This document shows, one piece after another, positions 25,858 through 36,633 of a stretch of DNA of 64,000 nucleotides. The stretch comes from Lumbricus rubellus. Taxonomy: Eukaryota; Annelida; Clitellata; Crassiclitellata; Lumbricidae. How positions within the stretch are numbered: position 1 is the stretch's first letter; every line of letters starts with the position of its first letter. The stretch is from positions 35,419,452-35,483,451 of the forward strand of contig OX243814.1 in the NCBI GenBank assembly GCA_945859605.1, read 5' to 3'. The notes below the pieces were generated by a model. The model made no database searches. It was given only the letters and a program-made list of their open reading frames with translations, and had not been told where the DNA came from. The translations under genes were made by a program, and so were the position numbers.

Positions 25858-26043
25858 GGCAACGAAATTGTGCCAAATGATGTGGTTCAAATTAGAGGGA
25901 GATGTTCCTGATGTCAACGAAACTGTGCCATACGATGTGGTTTAAATTAGATGGTGGAGAATTGGAGATGTTCCTGATGTCAAAACAATTGTGCCAAATA
26001 ATGTGGTTTAATTAAATTATGGGATGGAGTGGTTCCTGATGTC
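25858..26043. repeat. Tandem repeat, GATGTGGTTTAAATTAGA unit
   Basis: Nearly three copies of a 65-75-bp unit containing TGTGCCAAATGATGTGG... and GATGTTCCTGATGTCAA, ending about 420 bp upstream of the first detected Wnt exon. Confidence 0.85.
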
Positions 26044-26463
26044 CGACCAGGTCCCAGGTGGTTTGAAGGACATGCAGTGTGAGTCATCTGCCACAAATGT
26101 AAAACTTAAATTTTTGGCCGTTGCTCTTTGCGACAAGCCATGCACTAAGTGCAGATTACAGAAGGATTGTATTTTGTGTCGGATCATATTCCATCCAAAA
26201 AGCAGCTGGAACCTGGTAACCAACGACCTGTTCTAACTTCTAAGCACTGCCGGTGACGATCTATTTTACCTTTAGGGCCTAGTTTTTTAGTCGTGTTACA
26301 ATATGTGAACTTATTTCTTTTATTTGGATGCAAAATGTTGATCGATTGAGTTTGATTGATTGACTGATTGACTGATCTATGATGTTTGCGTTAATGACAG
26401 CAACGAATAATTATGATTAAATCATTACATTAATTATTGTTTATGCATGTATTGTTGTTGAAG

Positions 26464-26690
26464 GGCTGCTGGTGGTCAGCTGATGCTCGATAGGCAGACG
26501 ATTTGCCGGAAGTCGGGTCACGTAGGCGGAAGGCAAGACGAAATGTGTCGAAGCGAACCAGAGATAGTAGATGAGGTTTCGAATGGAGTTCAGCTGGCCC
26601 TTGAGGAGTGCCACATCCAGTTCGAGGATAGAAGATGGAACTGCACGTCGGACAAAGCTTCTATGTCGAACCTTTTGAAAAAGAAAATGG
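26464..26690 (+). CDS. Wnt6: Wnt6-type ligand, exon A (N-terminal Wnt domain)
   Basis: This exon opens the mature Wnt domain of a secreted, lipid-modified signalling ligand for Frizzled/LRP receptors. It encodes LMLDRQTICRK, GRQDEMCRSEPEIVDEV, then ECHIQFEDRRWNCTSD; the last block is the Wnt ECxxQFxxRRWNC signature with an NCT glycosylation sequon. The ICRK-GRQ-EMC-EPEIV spacing is the Wnt6 pattern and not that of Wnt1, 4, 7 or 10. The donor is ATGG|GTAATT and leaves one base, which joins AC at the next exon to make an Asp codon. The acceptor may be at 26463 (keeps AAGGQLMLD, alignable with other Wnt6 proteins) or at 26479. An in-frame stop at 26459 limits it upstream. The signal-peptide exon is further upstream and was not found. 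Confidence 0.9.
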
Positions 26691-27467
26691 GTAATTATTA
26701 TAATCGGAGGCGAAATCATTTCATACCAGTATCCTACAGTAACATTGATATCATATCAGAATCCAGAATCTTTCCTAACTAAGCTTTAAACTGTTCTTTT
26801 TGGGCGCGCTGCAAGAGTCGGGGGAGCCCGGTGCTTAATCTGTATCATCCATCAGCTTTGGCGGTATTCAGGTTTGGGGAGAACAAACGACCGTTCTGGT
26901 ATATATAGTCAAGCCTCATTAAGGCTAGTGTGGGCCCAGGTGCTGTGAATACCATCTAATGGGCCCCATCTTACAACCTACTGGTCCACCACGCACGTTA
27001 TAACTGCGTTTCTGCGGGTCCTCAAACTACGGGCCCGAATGCTGCCCTTTGCATCCACCTTAACACAGGCTGGTGGTAGTATAGGTGTTGAACACACCAT
27101 GCAAGGTAATGCCGATATTTAGACTGCGACGGTAAAGACTTTACATAACAATGGTTTTAAGTGGTTCAGAAGACGATGTGTCCTTGTTAGAACCACTGCA
27201 AATTAACCTAGAAACACTTAATAGTCCAATTTTCCTAGCTTCTTCTTAGACGCTGTGACTGAAGAATTTATGTCCTAATGCTCCTTTCGGCTTTCGGGTT
27301 CTTAAACAATTCGAACCTGTGGCCCCCAGTTGCTTTGTTTTATGCCAATCCAAAAAACACATCTCACATTGTATTACATCCTTTCCAGTGGTTTTTGGCT
27401 TCTCTTAAACAATAATAATTATAATATTCGAACCTGAGCCTACAATGGTGTGATGCTGTTTCTGCAG

Positions 27468-27751
27468 ACACACGGGAGGCTGCGTTTCTGCAGGCGATTA
27501 CGAGCGCAGGGATCCTGCACTCGGTGGCCGACGCCTGTTCCAAGGGTCGTCTGCTTCAGTGTTCCTGTGACACTGCCCGACCGACGGAGCCTCCCCCAAC
27601 GGGTGAGAACTGGGTGTGGGGTGGCTGTGCAGACGATGCTGGGTTCGCCTACTCCAAGTCGAGGGACTTTGTAGACGTCGACAACAAGAGGAAGGTTGGA
27701 AACGACTTCGGGGTTCTACTGCAGCATCACAACTACGAAGCTGGCAGGCTG
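27468..27751 (+). CDS. Wnt6: Wnt6-type ligand, exon B
   Basis: The acceptor TTTCTGCAG precedes AC, which completes the phase-1 codon from exon A. The translation runs TREAAFLQAITSAGILHSVA, DACSKGRLLQCSCD, then WVWGGCADDAGFAYSKSRDF and HHNYEAGRL. These are the conserved Wnt core (RExAF..AI.SAG; WxWGGCxDD; NxEAGR). LLQCxC and EAGRL favour Wnt6. The donor CTG|GTCAGT is phase 0. The introns on either side are 777 and 791 bp, so this is a compact gene compared with its repeat-rich surroundings. Confidence 0.92.
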
Positions 27752-28239
27752 GTCAGTATTTAGGCCTATGAGGCTATGTCACGCTATGAATAGCAGTAAC
27801 AGACTGTGGTAGTCTTGTGACTGCGTGACATTTCACGTGTCGTATAGTGTATCTGACCATTAAATTCGCACCAGGAGCCTTCCAGAAGCGCTCACAGTGC
27901 GTGTAACCCCTATAGAAAATGTAGGTTTTGAGATCAAGATGAGGAAAGACGATCATAATTATAGAGAGGATAACAAAGCGAACTTGTGGAGGGGAGAGTC
28001 CATTCCACAGGAAAGGACCTAAGCAGGCAATTTATCTGGCCTGTCGGCCTACTGTCTGTCTCTATATCTAATTCCTCCGTGTGTGTCTGTGTACACGTGA
28101 CTGTGTCGGAACAGTCGGATGGTTTCGTGTGGTTTTCAGGTTATGTCGGCTTTAGTTGATAGTTTCATGTGTCCTAGTAAGCCTATATGGCTGTGTGGTA
28201 GTAGGCCTATATAGTGGCCTACCCTAGCAATTTCAGGTT

Positions 28240-28312
28240 TACGACACTGTGTGATAAGTTGATAACAAAGATCATTATAACGTCCTCATCTATCCAGACT
28301 TGGGTCTAGCAC
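28240..28312 (+). repeat. Dispersed repeat 'ACTGGCACTGG', copy 1
   Basis: GACACTGTGTGATAA...CCAGACTTGGGTCTAGCACTG lies in Wnt6 intron 2. Related copies are at 41954, 51470 and 58072. Confidence 0.65.
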
Positions 28313-28542
28313 TGTGTATTCTGTCCTTCTGTTTCATTGCACCACAGATTCATTTGACAAGCGTCGAGCATTTGCATCTGTAGGCCTAATAACAGCACTC
28401 AAGCGTAGCAATTAGATGCCTTGAAGTAGAAGAAGCCTCAATGGATCTATCTGAATTCTGTTACCTGCATATGCACCCTGACAAAATTATTCTTTCGTTG
28501 ATTGGCCTTAACTCTAATGCAAGTCATGTCTCGCTGTTGTAG

Positions 28543-29004
28543 GCAAGCACGAAGTACATGCGAATGACATGCAAATGCCACGGTCTGTCGGGGTCGTGCG
28601 CCCTCAAGACCTGCTGGCGACGGCTGCCCGTCTTCAGCCAGGTCGGCGACCGCCTCAAGGCGCGCTACGACGGGGCTGTCCAAGTCACCGTCTCCAACCA
28701 CGCGGGTCCGGTGATGGTGTCTTCGGTCGGTCGGGCCCCGAGGAGCCCCGAGGACCTCGTCTACTCGCAGTCGTCGCCCGACTTCTGCCGACGCAGTCGC
28801 AAGAAGGGGACGCTCGGCACGACGGGGCGGACTTGCGACCCGACGTCGATCGGCCTCGGCGGGTGTGATATTCTGTGCTGCGACCGAGGCTATCGGGCGC
28901 ATCAGGTGACGATCATTACGAACTGCAAGTGTAAGTTCATCTGGTGCTGTGACGTCATTTGCCAGACGTGTCATCAACAGATTACAGTTCATCGGTGTAA
29001 ATAA
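28543..29004 (+). CDS. Wnt6: Wnt6-type ligand, exon C (C-terminal, stop included)
   Basis: Acceptor GCTGTTGTAG, phase 0. The exon encodes TCKCHGLSGSCALKTCWRRL, whose first GLSGSC serine is the usual palmitoleoylation site, and SGSCALxTCW is typical of Wnt6. It continues through SPDFC and GRTCDPTS to CCDRGYRAHQ, CKCKFIWCCDVICQTC and a final HRCK before TAA: the cysteine-rich C-terminal domain that grips Frizzled. The exon is strikingly GC-rich (28560-28870) compared with flanking DNA. Exons A to C give about 323 residues, so only a short first exon is missing from a usual length of about 360. An open frame on the opposite strand (28447-28992) is a composition shadow. Confidence 0.95.
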   Translation, partial: ASTKYMRMTCKCHGLSGSCALKTCWRRLPVFSQVGDRLKARYDGAVQVTVSNHAGPVMVSSVGRAPRSPEDLVYSQSSPDFCRRSRKKGTLGTTGRTCDPTSIGLGGCDILCCDRGYRAHQVTIITNCKCKFIWCCDVICQTCHQQITVHRCK

Positions 29005-29530
29005 ACAGCGCCACCCGTCGACGACGGCCGATAAATAATAATAATAATAATTTTATTGAAAATGTTAGGCCTACATTTTTTGATTGGATGGCTCGTTCGC
29101 TTGAGTTGTTCTAGAAGGAGGACCGACTACCGTAACATCTCATCTCGCTAATTATTCTCTGTATTATAGGAACGAAATAGAATCTTCGCTGGTGTGAGGC
29201 TGCCTTATTATCCGGATTTATAATAATTATTGTTACATCGAAGTCACGTGCACAGTGTATATAACAACCAGAGTATAAGTTATTGTGTAAATTAAAACTT
29301 TATTCTATGATCGATTGTCGATTGAGTTTTTACATGCGAATTGGCATCTTTCTTGAGCAGTTGGAAGGAAATTATTAGCAAGGAGTCGTCCTGCTAGGCT
29401 ACAGGCACACTGCGTGTGGATTGGGAAGCGTGGGCATAGGCATAATGGGATAGCCTACTAGTTGGAGCATGAACTTCAATATTATGGTTTAAGCATCCGA
29501 TTATGCCCGGGTTTTTCTAGCTCCTGTCTA
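29005..29530. other. Probable Wnt6 3' UTR and spacer
   Basis: An AATAAA overlaps the stop region (29003-29008), and ATTAAA lies near 29291. The actual poly(A) site cannot be decided. No coding frame is seen. Confidence 0.45.
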
Positions 29531-29541
29531 TGAATATGATG

Positions 29542-29617
<76 letters not shown>

Positions 29618-29628
29618 CGATGATGATT
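29531..29628. repeat. (ATG)n microsatellite
   Basis: A nearly uninterrupted run of about 30 ATG units. Confidence 0.97.
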
Positions 29629-29939
29629 AACGGAGAATTTGTGCTGCGTGTCGTACGTACGTCACTCGGGCCCCGAGAAGCCCAAAGGGCCTCATACTCA
29701 AGTAGCCTACGTCACGTGTGCTGCAAGCATAGCTGTGTTTGTAGAAAACAGAAGCCTGCATAACAGGTCGAACCTTAGTGTGAGGGTTTTAAATGTCGGT
29801 AGAATTGATTCCGAAAATTTATATAGTGCCCTTCAAGTAACGTACTCGATCAGAGGCTCTCACAGAACGACCAAAACTAACTACTAAGAACAGGTTTTTT
29901 AAACCGTTCATTTTGGAATACACAGCTTTGGCATAATGG

Positions 29940-30227
29940 AAATCACAACAGGGATCCACATAGTTTGTTCGTGCATTTGTTATAGCGCTTCTTCAGGCTC
30001 TCTACTCAGAGGCGCTCCCGACTACAGAGTGGACACTGCATCGGAGTTTCACGCCGAAGCGCTGAGCAATTGCGAGTGAAGGACTTGCCCAAGGTCCCTA
30101 CGCGGCGACTTGTGGTGTATTCTAACCTGCAACCCTTCGGCTGCAAGGCGATGAACATACCCACTACACCACCACGCCCCATAGTTAGGCCTATGTTATA
30201 ACTATATGTGGATCCCTGTTGTGATTT
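29940..30227. mobile_element. Inverted-ended element carrying a SINE
   Basis: AAATCACAACAGGGATCCAC at the left and its inverse at the right (to 30227) enclose the minus-strand SINE. Either the SINE was inserted into a short palindromic element or the pair was mobilised together. No flanking duplication was identified. Confidence 0.7.
29981..30182 (-). repeat. tRNA-derived SINE, near full length
   Basis: Read on the minus strand, it starts GGGGCGTGGTGGTGTAGTGG, passes a decayed B box and a body, and ends with GGAGCGCCTCTGAGTAGAGA...AGCGCTATAACAAA. The tail is the same as the 3' end of the LINE copies at 17282 and 31640. Confidence 0.8.
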
Positions 30228-30659
30228 TCATCATCAGACAAAGTCATCTGAAAATCAACCAGAAGCTCTAGAGTGACCTATCTTTCTTGCCTAATTAAAC
30301 AATTAGGTCTACTATAAACCAAATCTTCGCTAAACGGAAGTCAAGTGTCTTGTGGCGCCTCTAGAAATTGACGCAATTTTGTCACGTAGACCTACACTGT
30401 ACAGCAGAGGTGTGCATGCACAACCGGCGAGTCCTTTATCCGTTTTATATTAGATTTTACGCAGCAAAGATAGGCCTAATAGTAGGGCTATGTCCTCGCA
30501 ATTAATAAAAAAGTTCAACTTACAAAATCATCATACAAGTCAACAATATGTTTCTGAACAAAGGTAATGCGGTAAAAAAATAGTGTCTGCAAAATTGCGC
30601 AGCAAATCACAATATAATTCAGAATTATCTATTATCCTAGTAGCATATAAGCTTACACT

Positions 30660-30960
30660 GAATTGGCGTGGTCTCTTTGGCTATATGCTCCAGCCTATCT
30701 ATGTGAGCTGCTCTGCTGTCCAGTAGGCATAATGTTTTCCTACCTCGCAGAGCCCTTCGCTTAGTCTCTAGCGAGGAACTTTTAGTCCCTCATAATTGGA
30801 ATATCAGTTTGTCAGAATCGATCGTGCTTTCTCAGTTGTAGGTACATCATTCTGTCTGGAACAGTCTCCCGTTGGTTCAGCCCAGGGTTTGAGGCGTCAC
30901 CAACTTTAGGATACTCTTGGGAAGAAAGGATCATATAGGCTAACCCTTTTCACGCGCAAA
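30660..30960 (+). pseudogene. LINE reverse-transcriptase C-terminal fragment
   Basis: A frame near 30840 reads SVWNSLPLVQP, the GxxxWNSLP block of LINE reverse transcriptases, with related sequence 5' of it. A similar but diverged copy lies about 0.9 kb downstream (31640). Confidence 0.55.
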
Positions 30961-31317
30961 GTTAGGCCTATACTGTTCAAGAAATTCTTTCATTGCGCTC
31001 CCAATGCACGTTCTTAACCACGATGTCCATTGCACCGCACTGAAGGCCTGTGTACCGGTATAAATAACGGGACCTTAAAATGTGTGGTGTCCATTCAAAC
31101 GGGTGGAGGTGGTGTTTGGTGATGAATCTCACAGGACCAATTCATTTAAAAATCATTTGGGTCGAGGCTATGAAATTAGGCCTTTGCGGTCGCTATAGAT
31201 ACGGTCGTGTACGTGTGCTTTCATTTATATTTAGGCCTACTCAAGCGTACGTCTCCCAGCTGGCGCATTGAGTACAGAATTACTGCTTTGGTTTAGCATT
31301 GTCTCCTTGATTATGCT

Positions 31318-31569
31318 CATGGGCGGAAACCTAGGGGGGACAGGCGGGGACGGTCTCCCAACGGAGATGTTGGGGACGGCCCATGCATTTGTCCTCCCCC
31401 CAATAGTTGAGCGTCAAGACTTACAAAAGATCATCAACTTTTTTGGCGGTGAGAATAGAAAATTTTCTTGACTTTTTCGGTTTTCTTCGGCCAAAATGAC
31501 TAAAAAAGGTCATCAACTTTTTGGCGCTCGTTCGTCCCCCCCAAGTCTCCGGCCAGGTTTCCGCCCATG
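31318..31569. mobile_element. hAT-like MITE (CATGGGCGGAAACC family)
   Basis: The ends are CATGGGCGGAAACCT and its inverse, with a perfect 8-bp duplication ATTATGCT (31310-31317, 31570-31577). Relatives are at 47390 and 59744. Confidence 0.93.
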
Positions 31570-31639
31570 ATTATGCTTTGGCCTATAGGTATGTAGCCTA
31601 TACGAGTTTGGCTGTCCAATGGTGTCCATGGCAGTAGCC

Positions 31640-31915
31640 TACATCGGATTCTGCTGTGCTAGCTCGCAAAGACCGTCGCTCTGCCTGCCTCTATAACGAG
31701 GAGCTCTCGGTGTACCTCGTGTTGTATTATTTTGTTTGGATAGTCTCCCGTTGGAGATACGCCCACAGTTAGATCTACCTATAGGCCTACTGTCCAATAG
31801 GGTTTGCTCATCATTGTTTTACAGACTCTTTAAAACCTATTTGCATCATCGTGGCTGGACTCGGAGCGCCTCTGAGTAGTCTTCTTAAGGAGCGCTAGAA
31901 TTATAAGCTCTGGAA
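31640..31915 (+). pseudogene. LINE 3' end
   Basis: A frame near 31840 reads FKTYLHHRGWTRSASE and a stop, followed by the tail GGAGCGCCTCTGAGTAGTCT...GGAGCGCTAGAATTATAAG. This is the plus-strand version of the LINE/SINE tail. Confidence 0.7.
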
Positions 31916-32200
31916 ATGAGTGAATGAATTCACATTTTGAATAATAACCACAGTCCTATGTATGCTTGTTGTTGAGAAGCCCTCAGTGATTGCAAAACGC
32001 GCAGTGCATGCATGGGACAAAATCATCCATAGGCCTACTCGATAGAATGCTGCATGGTAGGCCTACGTGTCGCCAGCTCAGGGATAATGAGGGACCCTAG
32101 CTGCGCTCGGTGGTCGATGCTTGCCTGTTCCAATATGTGTGCCATTAAAGCTCCTCTTAGGAGTTCCCACTGCTCACTCAAACCACTTTGACCCCTAGTT

Positions 32201-32356
32201 CAGGGCTTAAAGTGTGACAGGATGGTCATGGACGGCGTCCATGCACTTATTTTAAAATCTGAATATATAATTTATATCGCCCTGGCACGTATTTGTCATT
32301 ACACACTGAAAATGTGAGGAGCGTCCAGGCACTTTTTTTTTCACCTTAAGGCACTA
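32201..32356. mobile_element. MITE, CAGxGCTTAAAGTGT family
   Basis: Begins CAGGGCTTAAAGTGTGAC. The right end is decayed (CACCTTAAGGCACTA). The flanks CCCTAGTT and CCCTACTG match at 6 of 8 positions. Confidence 0.65.
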
Positions 32357-32359
32357 CCC

Positions 32360-34048
32360 TACTGTTGAACCCGCAAGCTGCGGTAGGCCTATGCTTTGGT
32401 TAAAGTGTCAATTTAATTTTCGGTTACACCACTTGACCTTTTGACTCATTTTTACATAATAATTAGGTTATTAGAGACAGGAATTAGATGACTTGTAAGA
32501 AGGAAGGTTTTTGTAATATATATTGAATCGTGTGACGATTGATTTATTTCATTGAAAAGACCAGACCTCGATCTCGATATGTCTGGATGTGGAGTTGGAC
32601 CAATTCACGCTGAGTGGCCGCAGCGAGCTAATCTTTGTTGGTGACGATATCAACGACTTCATAATGTGACGTACATGTGACGTACATCATACGGTACATG
32701 TGACGTACTGATGCTGCTTCGTGCGAGGGATTAAAACGCGTTATTATGTGAACTTGTGTTCTACTGTAGACACACCGTTCTGCCACAACTGGAGATCTAT
32801 ACAGTTCTACTAAGAGATCTGTGGATATATTTATGCTAGCATCGTTTTGGATATATACATGAAGCGGATAAACGAAGACCTTGATGTTCAGGATAAAATG
32901 AGTATAATTGTCAGGACTATATGAAGCCGTAGTTTTCAGTGTTTACTTCATGAAAGGCTGCCAGGCCTTTCATGTCGTAGCGACCCCGCTGCTTTTATAA
33001 GCAGACTTATTGGGACGCACACTGACACTTCTGGCATTCGTGGCTCTATCTGGTCAGAACTACGACTAAATTAAATTTTTGTATAGACATTTATGGCCAT
33101 ATTGTTCAGTCCTGCCAGCTGTACCTGCAAGATAAACAATATGCCTACTGATTGCTTTCTATATACTATCAGTGGGATAGATGGAAGACAATGCCCGCTG
33201 TTCTAGTCGATTTTATTTAAGCACTTTAAGCGTTTTTCGACCTTCCTATTGGTTGACGGGAACACACGTTTCTTATGGCAACCAATGACGTCATTGCACG
33301 TACTGTAGTAGTCAATGACACGACGGTCAATAAGCTCGCGTTGTTTTTTCAATACCGGTAACAATAATCGACGACCTGACGATAAAAATCGTGAAAACTT
33401 TTATAGCGCCAGAGTTGAACTAACTGAATTAGCCTAACTCTCGTAGGAATTAGCCTTAAGGAGTCCGAATCCTTATAGGCCTATAGTTAATAAGCGGGTT
33501 CACCATCTCAGCGCATGCCTTTCGAGTGCGCGTGCGCAGTGGTCAAGGACTCAAGGTCAATTCTACAATAGGCCTATAGATTGCGGATTATATAAAAATT
33601 GCAAATTTGCAAAGCGCAAGTCTTTAAGTTTCCGAATTTTTGGTATATTCACCATTGCATTGACCTTGACCAGCGTGTAGTAAGCCTATATAATATTATG
33701 GCCTAGGCCTACTCACCTCACAAATATTTGTGTGTAAAATGAGCTAACGGAAAAATTATCTGCAACAGTAGGCCTAGCCTACTGCAGCGTGTAAGCCTAC
33801 TCGCCTCAAATTTTTACAGTTACGTCACTGGAAATAGGCCTACGGCCCACTATAGCACTATAGCATACACGCAGGTCTGCTTTACAGCAGTGGGTTCGGC
33901 TTAACACAAAATAATGGCCTAAGTGCTGGATCACTCCTGGTTCGGCCAAGCCAGAAGTGGGAAGGGCTTTCGCATTTTCAGCAGAACCCGATGCAAACAA
34001 CACAACAGAAAGCGCCACTGGCAGCTAACAGAAAATTCAAATAATTTT
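32360..34048. other. No gene recognised
   Basis: Spacer upstream of the Bcl-2 gene. It includes short GTACATGTGACGTAC direct repeats at 32660-32710 and many TAGGCCTA sites. A promoter or 5' UTR exon of Bcl-2 may lie here but cannot be called. Confidence 0.4.
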
Positions 34049-34125
34049 GCCCTTTGCGAGGCTTGAATCCGTGTGGATGACTCTCAGTTTATCGACCAGC
34101 ACTCTCTTAACTGAGCTACGGACCC
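34049..34125 (-). repeat. tRNA-like sequence (SINE head or pseudo-tRNA)
   Basis: On the minus strand GGGTCCGTAGCTCAGTTAAG is an A-box and D-arm, and GGATTCAAGCCTCGC resembles a B box. The 5' GGGTCCG does not pair with the 3' end, so a working tRNA is unlikely. Confidence 0.5.
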
Positions 34126-34474
34126 ACCACACAATTGAATCTTGAGTCGAATCAAAACTCGCCAGTTAAATGCATTCAAGTAGCGTAGGCCTACTTGAAG
34201 GGCCCAGTCTTATCACAATCATGTAGGCCTATAATCTGAAGAAAATTTATTAATAAATGCGCAGAATAAATGCGTAGAAGAGGCGGAAGTGATTTCAGTT
34301 ATCAGAGATCGTTGATTTCTTCGATGCTCAAAATGTCGGCGCATTAATAAGGCGATAGATGAGACATGAAACCGAAAATTTTGAGTCCGATCCGCTCCCG
34401 TCAGCGTTGACGGAAGACCGGGGTTTAGGTCGGTGTTTCGGCCAACCCTTTGATCAATCGATCGTCTGTATACC

Positions 34475-34897
34475 ATGAGCAGGGTCGATACTCGATTGCT
34501 TGTTGCCGATTATGTACTACACCGCCTTAGCCAGAAATCGTTGACATGGGCCGACTGTCCATACACCGTTTCATCGACCCCCGGTCGGGTGGAGAAGACG
34601 ATGAGAGCTTTAGGGGAGGAATTCGAACAGCGCTACACGGAAGTCTTCAGCGAAATGTGTGGCCAACTTCATATAACGCCGAACAACGCGCAGACGACCT
34701 TTGTGACGATCGTTAACGAGTTGTTTAGTGACGGAATCAAATGGGGTCGAGTGGTGGCCTTGTTCGCCTTCGGTGGATGCTTAGCTGTACAGTGCATTGA
34801 GAAGGAGATGCCGTTTCTAGTCGATCAAGTTGTTGACTGGCTGGCTAATTATGTTGATGGGCATCTTATGTCGTGGATTAAAGAAAACGGGGATTGG
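34475..34897 (+). CDS. Bcl-2 family anti-apoptotic protein (Bcl-w-like), exon 1
   Basis: Encodes residues 1-141 of a mitochondrial-pathway survival protein. Visible in order: BH4 (DTRLLVADYVLHRLSQK, about 5-21), BH3 (MRALGEEFEQRY, 43-54), BH1 (ELFSDGIKWGRVVALFAFGG, 82-101) and the start of BH2 (SWIKENGDW, 133-141). FSEMCGQLHITPNNAQ is close to the Bcl-w/Bcl-2 alpha3-alpha4 region. A BH4 segment argues for the pro-survival class. The BH1 core is KWGR where NWGR is usual. The donor TGG|GTAAGA lies directly after the BH2 tryptophan, the conserved intron position of Bcl-2, Bcl-x and Bcl-w genes, phase 0. Reading past the donor hits a stop at 34913. The start is the first ATG in a frame open for the whole domain. 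Confidence 0.95.
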
Positions 34898-34901
34898 GTA
34901 A

Positions 34902-35566
34902 GAATGTTTGGTTAAATCCTAGAACGCCGCGGTAGCAAGTAAACATCATGGCGACCAAAGATCCGCTCGTAATAGAACGCGTGCACGTGACGGCAAAAAA
35001 TAGCCCAATATTTTCGCGGACTATGGTGATGCATACGCCAATGTTTTCGCGAAAGTAAGTAAGTAAAAATACCATGAAACGGTTAGTTTAATAAATATTA
35101 ATACGCTTAAATAAGCTTAATAACACAACAAAATCGATGGACCTTAACACATTGGCCGTCATCTACGAGATACCTCGCGGTAAGCGCGATATCTCGCGGT
35201 AAAAAACCGCGAGATATCTCCGCGAAATCTCGCGGTAATAAACCGCGGAGATATCTCGCGGTTTTTTACCGCGAGATCTCGCGCTTACCGCGAGGTATCT
35301 CGTAGATGACGGCCAATGTGTTAAGGTCCATCGATTTTGTTGTGTTATTAAGCTTATTTAAGCGTATTAATATTTATTAAACTAACCGTTTCATGGTATT
35401 TTTACTTACTTACTTTCGCGAAAACATTGGCGTATGCATCACCATAGTCCGCGAAAATATTGGGCTATTTTTTGCCGTCACGTGCACGCGCTCTATTACG
35501 AGCGGATCTTTGGTCGCCATGATGTTTACTTGCTACCGCGGCGTTCTAGGATTTAACCGAATGTTT
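34902..35566. mobile_element. 649-bp palindromic transposon with 8-bp TSD
   Basis: The element at 34910-35558 is an inverted repeat with arms of about 315 bp around a short loop near 35234; I see only a couple of arm mismatches. The ends are GGTTAAATCC and GGATTTAACC. The perfect duplication GAATGTTT flanks it (34902-34909, 35559-35566). The centre is built of CGCGGTAA/TTACCGCG and GAGATATC motifs. It sits 12 bp inside the Bcl-2 intron donor. The two arms give identical 55-residue shadow frames, not genes. It is non-autonomous; 8-bp duplications occur with hAT, P and Merlin elements. Confidence 0.93.
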
Positions 35567-36470
35567 TCATGGATCTGGTATCGTAATCACGTAGTTCTGT
35601 TGTGTTGCATTAATTAGGTTAACTACTAAAAAAATAAGAGCTGAGACATAGGTATAAAGAGAGTGCCAGTGCCAGTCAGCAAGGATTTGGGGGAGTAGCT
35701 CATTAATATGAATAACTGCACAGTGATGCAGACTAACATGAAAACTTTCAAAAATATATTTTATTGTTGTGATAACTAACATTTATTAATTTAGTTTCAC
35801 CTTGTCACTTTGCAGTGAGAAGTGAAGAGCAACCATATTAAATTTAGGAGTAGTTTGATGACGCTTTGATAAACAGCAGCAACTGATTCAGTGCTGCTGT
35901 GATCAGCCTGTTAATGTCTCCGATATATATTAGTAGTACTTACTGAACTTCCATGCTTTAATATGTCTTACAGGTGCTTTTTAAGACCATTCCCTTTTAT
36001 TGTAGATTGTTGCCTTTAGGTTGGAGCATCTGTAATGGGTTTCTTGAAGAGGTAGTTATTTAAAAATATGGCTGCGCTCAGCATTTGCTTCGGGGCCAAA
36101 TGGTGAGCCAAATAGATATTCCGAATTGTAGCGGTGAGACTGAATACGAATAAGGGTCATGTGACATCTGTTTCTACATAATTATGCAGCTGCTATGGCG
36201 AGTGACTGGAGTAACTCTCTTATTAACATTACATTGCTTTGGTTGCAGCCAGGCCTTGCCTGCTGCCTGGACCATGGTACCACAGTGTCAATGGTCACAT
36301 TGTGTAGACTTTGTAGAGTGACTGAATGTTGTCGGTAGACCTATTTTGTACACTATTCATATCTGTATTGAACCGAATAGTGATGTTCACCTATTCGGTT
36401 CAGCCCTGTTTAAAGAATTCAACATTTTGAGAGTACTGCTGTCATGAAATGTAATTTGTTTATGTTTTAG
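35567..36470. other. Bcl-2 intron remainder
   Basis: AT-rich intron sequence ending in the acceptor TTTATGTTTTAG. Nothing else is recognised. Confidence 0.7.
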
Positions 36471-36611
36471 GATGGTTTTGTTGATTTCTACGAAAACGGA
36501 CCAGAGCGACGGAACGAATCTCCGTGGCCTTCGTTCAAGACCCTGTGCGGCTATGCGGTCGGCGCTCTCGGTGTGCTAACTCTCGGCGCCATTCTCTCCA
36601 ACAAGTCATAG
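36471..36611 (+). CDS. Bcl-2 family protein, exon 2 (BH2 end and tail anchor)
   Basis: Phase-0 continuation of exon 1: DGFVDFYENGPERRNESPW completes BH2. A hydrophobic C-terminal tail (LCGYAVGALGVLTLGAIL) and SNKS precede TAG. The tail is the membrane anchor that places these proteins on the outer mitochondrial membrane and ER. The joined product is 187 residues, close to human Bcl-w (193). The exon is GC-richer than its surroundings. A hairpin-forming mini-element starts 26 bp past the stop. Confidence 0.95.
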   Translation, partial: DGFVDFYENGPERRNESPWPSFKTLCGYAVGALGVLTLGAILSNKS

Positions 36612-36633
36612 GACTCTTCTGTTGACTAACCGG

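Noticed and set aside
28447..28992. 181-residue minus-strand frame opposite Wnt6 exon C
   Set aside because: Shadow of a GC-rich coding exon; no homology pattern, while the plus strand shows clear Wnt motifs.
34049..34125. Candidate tRNA gene
   Set aside because: A and B boxes are visible, but the acceptor and anticodon stems do not pair; more likely a SINE head.
34878..35617. Two identical 55-residue frames on opposite strands (MVFLLTYFRENIG...)
   Set aside because: They are the two arms of one palindromic transposon, not duplicated genes.
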